Source: Monocercomonoides exilis (taxonomy: Eukaryota > Preaxostyla > Oxymonadida > Polymastigidae). From it: 64,000 nt of DNA. The position numbers and the translations under genes are program-made. Positions 48,203 to 59,107 of this stretch are shown here, in pieces; position 1 is the stretch's first letter, and each line of letters starts with the position of its first letter. The notes under the pieces were generated by a model. The model had not been told where the DNA came from. It saw only the letters and a list, made by a program, of their open reading frames with translations, and did no database searches. Where the stretch lies: positions 1,738,501-1,802,500 of the forward strand of contig LSRY02000013.1 of assembly GCA_001643675.2 (NCBI GenBank), given 5' to 3'.

Positions 48203-50613
48203 CTCCAGAATTGCCCCAGTGCGCTCATCAGCATTATATGAACTCATTCTATTTATAGCAATAATTTTTCAAATTGTTCGAAATTGTAAATCACTTAATG
48301 AAAAAAAAGGCAAATAGAAACATCTTTGAGAGTTTTGTAAAAAATGAAAACATAACAAACACAAAACCAATTGCTTCGTTTTATAAAAATAAGTGTGAAA
48401 AAAAGAATGTTCGTCAAAGCCAATGATCTTTCCTGATAAGGATAGAAAAGCAAACGTTTTTTTTCTCTTTGATCAAACCAACAGGAAATCAATTAGAAAA
48501 ATTATACATTTATTTTTTAGTTGCATGATTCGCATTCAAACTTGGTTTGGAGTTGAGCAAACTTATTTTACGGAAATGGAGTTTGACTGAAGAGAGAATG
48601 AAAGCAATCAAACAGTCAAAATCTCAAATAATAGAAAAAAATTGGTATTTTTTTAAAGCAAAAAAAGACAAAGACATGAGCATCGAAAAGTTATGAACCA
48701 AACATTTTATATTGATCTTTTTCTTATCCGACCTTTATTTCAAAGATGACTCATGAGATTATTGAAAATGAAGGAATTGATAAAATTATATTCAATTATA
48801 TTGACGAATAAAAGCAAAAAAAAAAGACAAATAGCAGACATAAAAATGCGAGGATTTTTTGATATAAAAGTTTTCATCAGTTATTTTGGACTCAAAGCGC
48901 GATGGATAGAAATTCAATGAAAATTATTTCCAGTTTAATTCTTTTAAACACATGAAGAAGAGGAAATAAAGCATTGAAAAGAACTCTTCAAAGAAGAGGC
49001 AAAAAAATCTACAGTTTTTTCATTGATTAGGTGCATACCACATCATTGCATTAAGCATTTTTATTGCAATTTTGTGCTCGCATTTAGAGTTATCTGAGAG
49101 CTTTGCTTCATTGAAATGATTTTTTCTGTTATTTCAAAGTGTTTGCTGGTTTCCGTTGACATTTCAAATATAATGTGTTGACTGAAGTTATAAGCTGTAA
49201 GGATAATTTTGTTATCAGTTCCTTTCTTGAATGGGCTATCCATGCTGAAGGAAAATTATGAAGAGGATTTAGCTTTCATCAATTCACATTTTTTAATGAA
49301 GCTCGTGCGTGCGATTGTTGGATTCCTTAGGAACTGTATAAAGACAACAATGGACAACATTGTGAATCGAGCATTGAAAGAGATTATATTCCAAAAGGCT
49401 TTGAGGTTGAGCGAAGATGGGAAAAAAAATTGAGAAGATAAAGGTAGATTATTTCAATATCGAAATCAAATAGCAGCCGAGTTTTTGAGTTCATTTCAAC
49501 ATTTTAATCGTTCAGTGGTGTTACCACTTGACAAGTTTTTTTCTCTGAAGACGCTTGTTTCGTTTTTTTGGAAAATTCATCACCTTTGATCGTTTTGATG
49601 ATAATCATTGATTTACCGATTTCAAGGCGGATTTTGAAGCAAACCTTGAAACAGTAGGAGCGATTCGGAAGCAAGTCCCACAGGACAGAACAGATTTTGA
49701 TTAAAGTGTTTGACCAAATTGAGGTATGTAAACCAATTCATGAAAAATTTGAGAATTTTTATTTATTTTATGCAGAGGGCAAGTGAAAAGGCCAATTAAC
49801 TCTGAATTCCAATGTTTGTACAGCTTTAACACAATAAGTTAAAAAATGGAAATTCAGGTAATTTGGAAATAAAAATAGAGAAAAATAATTTTTCTCAACA
49901 ACTTTGTGTGAAGAACAACAGAATACTTACTATTATTTTATTTTATTTTATTTTATTTTTTTTCGAATGAGCATATTCATTTTCTTTGGTGAAAAAAAAA
50001 TTTAGACAACTGAAACGCTCTTCACTTTTATGTATTTGAATAAAATGTTTATCCACAGTATTCAGTTCCTGAAAAAAATGTTCAAAAAAGCAACTTTTCT
50101 CTTTAAACCCCCACATTCTTCGAATTTTTATTTTTTTAAAAAAAAATCAAAAGGTTTTCCTTTCACCAAAGCATTGAACAGCCTTCAACAAAATAACTTG
50201 AAGATAAAAAAGAATTTCAAATTAATTGTAAGAAAAACATAATATTATAAACTTCACAATCTGCAAGAGCACAATGCTCACAATCTAATGAACAATCAAA
50301 AAGAGATAAAAAAAACTCATTTGTAAAAAACGAAGATCACTTTCAAACTGAATCCAGTTTGAAATTCAACAGTTATTAAAAAGAAAGAAAGAAAAAAAGA
50401 AAAGAATAAAAATCTATTAAACTTCTCCACAAAAGCACGACACAATAAAACAATTAAATAAACACCATTCAAACAAACAAGAAACAATTTTATAATTGCA
50501 TCGATTCATCCAATAAAATTGTCTTTTTTCAATAATAATAATAATAATAATAAATGTAAAAATAAACAATCAAAAAAATAAATTAACCTAATAAAATTAA
50601 GCAAATGTCCGCG
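48203..50613. other. AT-rich intergenic DNA with one weak frame
   Basis: A 74-codon frame near 49209..49433 (EEDLAFINSHFLMKLVRAI ...) has a more protein-like composition than its surroundings, but has no ATG at its start, no recognised domain and no clear splice partner. It could be an exon relic. The rest is AT-rich with ATA repeats at about 50533..50552. Confidence 0.45.
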
Positions 50614-51927
50614 TTACGGCGGCATGTAATAATCATTCTTGCCTTTTTCACCAAAAATCGGAGAGAAATCTTCCTTTGCGATACACTCAATGCTTTCAGT
50701 GCCTTTTCCGCAGCTGTAACTCCCACTGCTATTTCCACTGCCACTGCCACTGCTGCTGCCACTGCTGCTGCCACTGCTGCTGCTTGTTCCAATGCCCCTT
50801 TCAATCAGAAGCCTTTCAATCTGCTTCTCTGCCTCCAGCTTCACCTTCTCTTCCTTCGTCTTCCTCGCCCTCTTCTCCTCCGCTTTCTGCTTTTTCTCTT
50901 CTCTTCGCCGTTCACCCCAGCTCATCAGCCATTTCCACCCTTCGATCCTCTTCCACCCGCTAACCCGCTTCTCCACACACTCCCTCAGAACACTTCGAAA
51001 CTCTCCATTGAACATCTTCTTCTTCAGCGACCTCTCTTTTCCAATCCCTTCAAACAAAAGCCCATTCGCATGTAGCACTCCAACCAAGAGAAACACAACA
51101 AACATTACCTCACCAAAGATGCACAGCACCCACAGCGGCCCGCTCACCCCCGGTAAGCAACTCAGCGCAATCCCTCCCAAAAAGATGAGTTGCCCAAAAA
51201 CCGTCAAAAAAATCACATTGCACACAAAACACTTTTCTGACAGGCAAAAACGCCTGTGGCACAGCACCCTTTCCTTTTCTTTCTGAGCCACCCGTTTGTA
51301 CTCCGCTATCACGTTCTTTTGGTCAGTGCCCAAATGCTCGTCTCCCTGATATAAATCCTTCTCAATCGCCTGCTTTGCCACTGCTATCTCCAAATCTTTC
51401 GCACGCCAAAACGGATCTTCATGAGGGATATATCTAAGTCTATCATCAGGATCAGTCACATTACTCATAATCCTCGAGAAGAAATCCCGCGATGGTACAC
51501 CATTCAAGTCGAGTAATGGTGCAACAAGACAGTCATCCTGCTCCTGTTTTTTCCCGGCCATCATATGCGCACGAATAAATGAATCGTTTATCTTTGGTAT
51601 TTCAAACTGGCGAGGTTTCGGATGCCCGGTTGGAATTGATGCAAACGCAGCTCTGCAGTTATCAGAATTTGGAAGGCTGCTGGGCGGCTCTTGAGTTGTG
51701 CCCATACTTTGTATAAAAGCAACCTCCTGCCAGAACTCCACTTTTTGCTCAAGGCCCAACGCCTGCGCAAACTCTTCAAGCGCTGACGAAGGAGGATTAG
51801 AGGGATAATAATTCTCAAACATTTTCAACAATTTTTCCTTTTCCGTTGCCCCAAGCTTTCTCATGAAATTCATCATTCTTTCTGGTACATTTTTAATTCC
51901 TTGGCCGCCTATCTCCTGCGCTTTCAT
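50614..51927 (-). CDS. Unknown two-pass membrane protein with basic coiled-coil tail
   Basis: Single exon, about 437 residues, ATG at 51927. The N-terminal about 230 residues are soluble and helical (ERMMNFMRKLGATEKEKLL, ALEEFAQALGLEQKVEFWQ). Two membrane segments lie at about 236-258 (VIFLTVFGQLIFLGGIALSC) and 264-287 (LWVLCIFGEVMFVVFLLVG), making a hairpin. A highly charged coiled coil follows at about 340-388 (RRREEKKQKAEEKRARKTK), then a Gly/Ser repeat (SSSGSSSGSGSG) and a Cys-containing end. I do not recognise the family. The soluble ends on one side of a hairpin suggest an organelle- or ER-anchored protein, but this is inference. It has no close neighbours and ends in TAA. Confidence 0.7.
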   Translation of the reverse strand: MKAQEIGGQGIKNVPERMMNFMRKLGATEKEKLLKMFENYYPSNPPSSALEEFAQALGLEQKVEFWQEVAFIQSMGTTQEPPSSLPNSDNCRAAFASIPTGHPKPRQFEIPKINDSFIRAHMMAGKKQEQDDCLVAPLLDLNGVPSRDFFSRIMSNVTDPDDRLRYIPHEDPFWRAKDLEIAVAKQAIEKDLYQGDEHLGTDQKNVIAEYKRVAQKEKERVLCHRRFCLSEKCFVCNVIFLTVFGQLIFLGGIALSCLPGVSGPLWVLCIFGEVMFVVFLLVGVLHANGLLFEGIGKERSLKKKMFNGEFRSVLRECVEKRVSGWKRIEGWKWLMSWGERRREEKKQKAEEKRARKTKEEKVKLEAEKQIERLLIERGIGTSSSSGSSSGSSSGSGSGNSSGSYSCGKGTESIECIAKEDFSPIFGEKGKNDYYMPP

Positions 51928-53052
51928 CAAATTTTTGTTTTTCAGCTGATTTGAATGATCTTTATCCTTAACAATATATGTTGAATGATCGATATTTACT
52001 CATTGTTACAGCAAACAATTAATTTGAAAAGAATACATGAAAAATATAATGTTCTCATTTTTTCCTGAAACATCCCATTTTAAATAATAAATTTAGTTTT
52101 TTCAAAAAATAACAAAAACATAAACTCATATTTTTGAATAAAAAATAAAAATTATGAGTTAAATAATACAAACATTGTGCAATGTTTGATACCCAAAAAA
52201 ATTTGATGAACACTGAAAAAGCCAGAATATTGAAAATACTTTTGATTTATTTTTTTTTGTTTAAATTATTTTAACCAAAGAAAATTTTATCATTATGGTT
52301 TGATATATACATTTCCATCATAATTTCACAATCGGAATTTTTTTTAAATGAAAGAAAGCATTTTATTAAAGATTTATGTTCAAAAAAGAAATAGTTTCAT
52401 TTATATTTGTTTTAAAAAAAATATCTTTCTGTTTACAATTGTTCAAAAATGAAAATGCTAAAAATATTAAATAAATTATGAAGAACGAACAATGTCTATT
52501 TTTTTTCTTTGAAAATATTCATATTTAGGTTGTTGAAAGATTATTGAAGTCGAATTTGTTATTTCATGGATGAAGTTGAAGAGAAGAATTAAATAACTCG
52601 TTGGGAGCGTGGATTACCCATTTGAATGGATTTGTGTCATCTGAGTCAGCAAAGATGAATGCAAAGAAGACCTGACATTGAATAACATTTGCATGCTTTT
52701 TTTAGATAATAATCTTCTTTTTTCTTTCTTTCTTGGAAATTGTTCTTTGCCTTCAAATACGTGTGTCAATAATTTGATCCTAAAATATGTTTTATTTTCA
52801 ATTTAAAAATTTCAACTCTTTTGAAGACAATCCTCTTTTCTTCCTCTTCTTTTTCTCAAATGTCCCAAAAGAAATTGAATGAGTATTTTGATTGGAAGAG
52901 TCTTCCATTCATCATAATAAGCGCGATCCGTTGCAACTAGGAGCCATCATTTCCAATAATGCTGAATCGTCTGCAGAATGGTGTTGCATAGAGTTTGCTC
53001 TTGCTGTTCTCGGATAACATACGCTTGATGAAGTGAAGCCTCTATAACACGG
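51928..53052. other. AT-rich intergenic DNA
   Basis: Nothing supported in 51928..52550. From 52560 the composition becomes less AT-rich and coding-like fragments appear, possibly 5' remains of the small frame that follows. Confidence 0.5.
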
Positions 53053-53232
53053 ATGTGGTTTGAAAAAAAAGCTGGCACAATGGATCTTTATGAGCCCGAA
53101 AAGAAAAAGGCAGCGCAGGCAAAGTCCTGTGGATTCTGGCACAGCTTTGAAGAACCATCTGAAATGAAAAAAGAGAAGTCGGAAGCTGAAGTCCAGGAGG
53201 AAGATGAAGAATTGCGAAAGTCTGAATTATAA
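53053..53232 (+). CDS. Small acidic ORF (59 aa), hypothetical
   Basis: ATG at 53053 to TAA at 53230..53232. It reads MWFEKKAGTMDLYEPEKKKA, then a CGFWHSFEEPSE segment and a Lys/Glu-rich end EVQEEDEELRKSEL. Its composition is protein-like, unlike the AT-rich chance frames nearby. The fact that it ends cleanly suggests a last exon or a small gene. No family is recognised. It could equally be the surviving piece of a decayed gene, because similar fragments lie on either side. Confidence 0.3.
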   Translation: MWFEKKAGTMDLYEPEKKKAAQAKSCGFWHSFEEPSEMKKEKSEAEVQEEDEELRKSEL

Positions 53233-54338
53233 TGTAAAAAGCTCATTCACGTGCTTCATCACCATCAGCTTTGGTCGTGAAGGTGTTGGATGAGAAAGAA
53301 CATTCAATTGCAATTTTTTGGGTTCATTTGATAAATCTATCACCAGATAGAGTACTTTCAACCGAACTGCTTCATTTGTCTTCAATGTCTTTTGTTTCTT
53401 ATCACTTTTTTGAAACTTCTTTCTTCGATCAAACATCTGCAAGCACTTCAATGCCATCACTATCTTCTTCATTTGGTTCAGAATCCAACAGTGCGCATCA
53501 GCTGCCTCTGATGCTCCCACTCCATTTGAAAGAGCTTATATCATCAAAAGCTTTTCCCACCTTTCTCTTTTTGCCAACAACTCGAAGTCATTTCTGTGGC
53601 ATCATACAGCATTGATAAACATAAACTGTGCACTGTCTCCAATGAACCGGTTCCTATCGAGCTCCACCGCAACACGCCCATTGCTCTGAAGCCTGTTGTG
53701 CGCTTGCGTCAAAAGATGAGGCTTTCTTTATTCGCTTCTTCTTTTCGAGTCGTTCAATCTTATTGTGCAATATTGGAAGACAAGTCAGCAGAAGAAGGCA
53801 ATACAAGCTCATGAAAGCAACCACTCTTCAATTCATCTGAAAATCTATGGGAAATCATCTTCATTCATTTCTCGATAAATCAGAATGTAGACCAAGGCAA
53901 TATGTCTGGTGATATAAGGCTCGAGCGCTTGAAACATAAAGATTCGATTTTTGACAGTGGAACTTTCAGTAACACTTTGCCAGACGACAATCAAACAACT
54001 TCTTGTTTAAGTCTTTTCCCAAAAGTCAAGTCACAAAATTAGAAGATAAGGAAATAAAGACGCTCGAAACTGATTTGTTTAACCGTTTCCAACTTGAAAA
54101 GAAGTGGAGCCACTTGTATAAACAGATTTGCATTCCATGAAAGAAGAAGATGATGATAACTCTTCTTCGCCAGTGCAACATAATTAGCAGAAGAGAAAGT
54201 GACATCGAAAATGCATTGATAAAATGAGGTTTAATAGGATTTATATATGAGTGTTTTTGCATTTGATCAATGATGAATTGCATGTTATTGTTACTTTTTT
54301 GATTATTTTAATCGCTTGAAAAATCTTCCTCTTCTTCC

Positions 54339-54371
<33 letters not shown>

Positions 54372-56285
54372 ATTTCAAATGAAATTCCTTCTATTTCTCT
54401 TTCTTCTTCTTCTTCCTCCTCCTCCTCCGCTTCTTCTTCTCATTCTCTTCCTTCTTCTTCTCTTCCTTCTCATTCTATTAATTCTTCTATTTCTTTTTCT
54501 TCCTCTTTTCCTTCTTCTTCTCTTTCTTTCATTGCCATTCATTTTCTTCTTCCATTGTTCCTTCAATGCAACAAATGTCTCTCTTTAGCTGCTTTTGATT
54601 TGGGTATCTTTTCTCTTCTTGCACCATTGATACTGTTTCCCGCAGACAAACAACTGAATCCCCCATCTCTTTGCATTAGCTACCACGCGCTGTGGAAGCA
54701 CCCTTACATTTTAAAAATGTCAGTGCTTCAATGATCACAACAACATGACAAGAAGATGAAGAAACTCAATGATATATCTGTAGACTTGTCAATACACGAG
54801 CACCATAGTGAACTTAATCAGCTTCAGAAAATATGATCGATTGAAAACTGAATCTGAAGAATTCTCCGTTTTTAAAAACCATTTCTAATAGAAGCCGCAA
54901 CACAAGATAAACACAAACCAACATCATAACAATCAGAAATAAATGAATTAAACAGTCTTCAGAGAAATTGTTCACTCTCGATGTTCGTCTGAGAAAGCAT
55001 GGCCGTCTTGTCTAACGTTTGCAAGCACCTCAGAGCACCCAAAACGAAGCAACAAAGTCCCCACAAATCAACTCCGCATCGATGCTACGCAAATGGAGCA
55101 CAACAATAAAATCTGTGGATGGCTGCGCTTGAAGTGGTTGACACAAATATTCTGTATTTTTTCTGTAGTTGCCTGTGGCGTCTAAGAAAGCAAACTTCGA
55201 ATGACAATCGCCTTGCTTGATCAAAATGGCAGTCCCTTCGAAGAATGAAATTCGAATGTGGTTGGCCTGAATGCCCTTCGATTGCTAAAAAAACACTCGA
55301 TAATAGGTTGTATCTTTGATGGCGTTTCTCCACTCTTTTGAAGCAAAAGCGGAATCGGAAATAGAATTCCTTCGTTTTCCGTGTCTGTCAGGGACAGTCC
55401 GAGAAACAGGAAAACCTTATAAATAAAACCGATATTTTGGGGTTCTTTTTTCCATTGAATTCTTGCCTTTTTTTTGTGATAAATATCCTTCCCTCGATAT
55501 TGCCTGCCACTTTCCTTGCCGAAAAATACCCCAAACTTCTCCACTGCATTAAATTCCATAATTCTATATAATTTTGTGCAGATTTTGTCCTTCACAGAAT
55601 TCTATCCTTATATCGACATTCAATAAAACATCATTTGAATTTGTTTTAATCTTTTGTTCCAATCAAAAATTATAAAAATCATGAATCTGCGTAACTTCAT
55701 TCATTTCTCATTTGCTATATAATAATCTGCTCAATTTATCGTATTGCTCTCCAAAGCGGAGATTGTCCATTTCAACAAAAACTAATATTACTGCACTTTG
55801 GAGAGGATACAAATAAAAATATCTTCACAATCAACAGAACAATAAAAATTACATACATTATATCTTTTGTGTTATGAATAAAATTGTTGCATTCCCCTTG
55901 ACCATCCAATTTCCAAAAATCATCAGTCAGAATTTCAAAATCAACTTTTCACAATCATGCCATCTGTCATCACAGGAAATAATATTTCTAGTTCTATAGA
56001 TAATGTTCACTCACGGAATTCTCATTTTGCGGATGTATATCCAAATCTAAACAACCAAATTGATCAAAGTATCCATTACTGCAAATCAGAATAAGATTTA
56101 TCGTTTTTTTCTTTCTTTATTACACCTTGTCAAATAATTTTAACAACATAGAATGGTATTACTATTTATATTTTCATTTCTGTTTTGATATTGTTTTTTC
56201 GCCAATTTCTTCCATCTGTTCATATGCGAATTCAATGTTAATGATAAAAACGGAATTGTTTTTTGAATGCAATGGATTTTTAAAA
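53233..56285. other. Long region of decayed coding fragments and AT-rich DNA
   Basis: Frames at 53271..53615 (+) and 55030..55595 (-) have some protein-like character but no recognised domain and several frame breaks. They fit pseudogene debris. A pyrimidine tract lies at 54322..54560. From 55600 the DNA is AT-rich with nothing recognised until the next family copy. Confidence 0.4.
54322..54560. repeat. Polypyrimidine (CTT/CCT) tract
   Basis: Mostly CTTCCT and CTT units with few purines. It resembles the larger tract at 35.9-36.8 kb but is shorter and more interrupted. Confidence 0.8.
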
Positions 56286-57694
56286 ATGCAGAAAACTTGT
56301 GAAATTGAAAGATTTGACGGTTTGTGTTCATTATTGTATTTGTACACTGTTAATTGTGATATTTTCACTTTATTTTTTCAGATTTGCTTTCTGATTTGGA
56401 GCGTCGCAACGAGGAGGAGCAAAAACAGATTATTGAAGAAATGAACAAGCAAATTTACGCTGTGATTTTGAAAAATATTTATTTTCCTTTTACAAAAGAA
56501 TGGTTCGACAAAATGGACAAAATGATTGAAGAAAAGAAATTGTCAATGGAAAATGCTATTGAATTTTTAAAGTTCTTGGGTTATGGCAAGGAATTGAAAT
56601 GCTTGACATGCTGTTCATTTGATGAATCATTATTGGGCAAAAGAATGAAAGAAATGATGATTGATGAAAATGAAAGGAATAAAGAAGAAAAGCTTTTGAC
56701 TGATCTTTGCGAATGCTATATTTCTCTTGGTCATGATAAACCCCCTGATTTGTTATCGATTTACGTGCCTTGCCTTCTGAAAGCTGCCTCAAAGAAAGAG
56801 GAAAATGAAAAAGCACAAAAAGATGTGGAAATTTCCTTGCTGGCTTTGAGCAACTTAGAAAATTATGTTAGAACATTATTATTTCCTTTTTGATATTTTT
56901 GATATTTTTCCCTTCTTATTTCTGATTAGGAAATGCCAAAAGAACTGTATTTGAACGAAATCAAAGAGATTATCAAATATCATCAAGAGCATCGCAATCT
57001 CACTCATCTTGCCTATCAGACTTCTTGGAGGCTTTTAGTTAACCGACTTTGGGTTGACAATTATTTGGAAGAAGTGATTGTGAATGAGCTGCATTTTGTG
57101 AGAGAGGCAGCAGGAGAAATCGAAGACCTGTCAAAGTGTGTGGATTGGAAGAAAACTCCAAAGGAAATGAGCAGAGAAGAAATGAAAGGAATGCTTATAA
57201 TAGGGAGATGGTTCAATGATATTGATAGTTTCTTTTCCTCGTGCAATCTGTGGAACGAAGAACTTACTGGACTTAACCGCGGCCTTGTTCAGTTATCTCG
57301 AGCATCAAGGGACAATCACAAAGATATTTGCAATCGATGTCTTTATTCATTTGGAGAAGCAGGAAAAAAGAGAAATGTGAAAAACAATGACTTGTTGAAA
57401 AGTGGAGCTATCGATGCTGTTTTGGAGGAACTTCAGCAGCTAACATTAAATCACGATTTGGTGTTGGATTGGTTGTATTTCTTTTTGAATATTTCAAGGA
57501 GAGCGAAAGAAGAGGAGGAGGATGAAAAGGATGAAGCAAAAAGAAAGGCAACCAAAAGGAAGATATTTGAAAAGATGGAAGAAGAAGGATGCGAAGATAT
57601 CATCACAAGCTTTTATGGAAATATTATTTTTTTTTTATTTCATTATGAATGTGGACTATCGTTGAATATTTCTGATTATTTTGTGAATGTTTGA
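56286..57694 (+). CDS. Five-copy helical gene family, copy 5 (intact)
   Basis: Exons 56286..56319, 56382..56866 and 56930..57694, with introns of 62 and 63 bp, give 427 residues starting MQKTCEIERFDDLLSDLERR. Family blocks are all present: LSMENAIEFLKFLGYG, LLTDLCECYISL, VPCLLKAA, EIIKYHQEHRNLTHLAY, IVNELHFVREAAGEIEDL, LLKSGAIDAVLEELQ, RKIFEKMEEEGCEDIITS and the LNISDYFVNV terminus. The acidic EEEEDEKDE stretch before the last block corresponds to the place where copy 3 runs into its GAA/CTT repeat. Unknown function. Together with copies 2 and 4 it shows that the three-exon structure is under selection or very recently duplicated. Confidence 0.83.
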
Positions 57695-58666
57695 GGAAAT
57701 ATGAAGTTATTTATTCTGCATATCATAAATATTCACAAATTTAATTTTATCATTTCCCAAAACAGAAAACAATCAGTCATTTGAATGTTTTTTCAAAAGC
57801 TGTTTTTTCTTGACTTCGAAATGGAGCAAAGCTGAAAAGAAGAAGGAATGGAAAAGAAAGAAAGAATCATCTTTTCGAAAATAAACATTTTTGAATCAAT
57901 CACATCTCGACTGGCTGTTTCAATCATATTATTCAAATATTAAAACTGGAAAGAAATGACATTGTTGCAAAATGTTTCTTTCTTTCTTTTTCTTCTTCGT
58001 TGTTTTTTTTTTTTGTTGTTTACCATTTTAGTTGCATCTTTCCTTCCTCTGCCTCAACAATCACGTTTTTAGAAAAAGAATCATTACCATTATTGGATCT
58101 TTCGCAAAATTCAGAATGCGCCCACTCCAAAATACGCCTTTCAAATGCTGATCCATCTGTCTATTCTTTCACATTCCTTCAAACGAACACTTCTCCCATT
58201 GAACAAAAAATCAAGATCACAAATCCATTTGAAGATTATTCTCCTCAGCCAAAGCTGTTCTTTTTCTTTGATTCTTTGATTTATCATTGAGAAAACAGGG
58301 CTGTAATTAGTGAAAGGGAAGTGTGCTATGAGTGAAAATGAGAGAAGGAATAAAAGAAAGAGAAAATCGCTATGGACGCGATTCACTTAAAAGCAAGAAA
58401 AAAATCAAGGAAAACGAAGTGTTTGTTGAAAGAAGATGCTATGTTTGAACAATTAGAAGGGTGAAAGAGATTTTGCAACTCTATTTTATATCGAAGGGCG
58501 ATTTCTCTGCAAAAGTTTCATCAAACACGCTTTCAAGCTTCTGAAATTATTATTCCCGGAGCATACAAAAATATTCACATCACAAGTTTTGCATGCAAAT
58601 GTGTTAATCAGGATAGTTTGACTGCTGCTTGCTCCGAAAAATAAAATAAAATAAAATAAAATAAAA

Positions 58667-58711
<45 letters not shown>

Positions 58712-59107
58712 CTGAAATCCTGAAATGAAAGATTAAGTTTTTATAAAAGGGATCAGACTAATCTCCAATTGTACATAAACAAAACAAGTCCATTCAAATC
58801 TCCAAATTATATTCTTCTTTCTTCTATTGTTCAATGAAATGAATTTAATAACAAACTGAATTGGGTACAAAAATTTAGATGCTGAATTCACATTTGCGTG
58901 ATATACAAAATAAACTGTGGAATTGCATTCCAATTTAAAAAAATAAATAATTAGATAGATATATATTTATTAAAAGCAAGACAAATGAAAAACAAAAGAT
59001 TTCAAAAATACAATGATTTACAAAATTAAATCTTTTTTTACAAAATCGAAAAATAAACAAACAAATAAATAAATAAATTATCTCAAATAGAATTGTTAAT
59101 CTCAATT
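57695..59107. other. Intergenic DNA with one possible exon relic
   Basis: At about 58068..58270 a coding-like frame (KIRLSNADPSVYSFTFLQT) follows a TTTTTAG acceptor-like site, but no upstream exon was found and no domain is recognised. The rest is AT-rich, with an A39 tract at 58669..58707 preceded by an AAAAT repeat. Confidence 0.4.
58669..58707. repeat. Poly-A tract (~39 bp)
   Basis: Uninterrupted A run directly after six or so AAAAT units. Confidence 0.9.
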
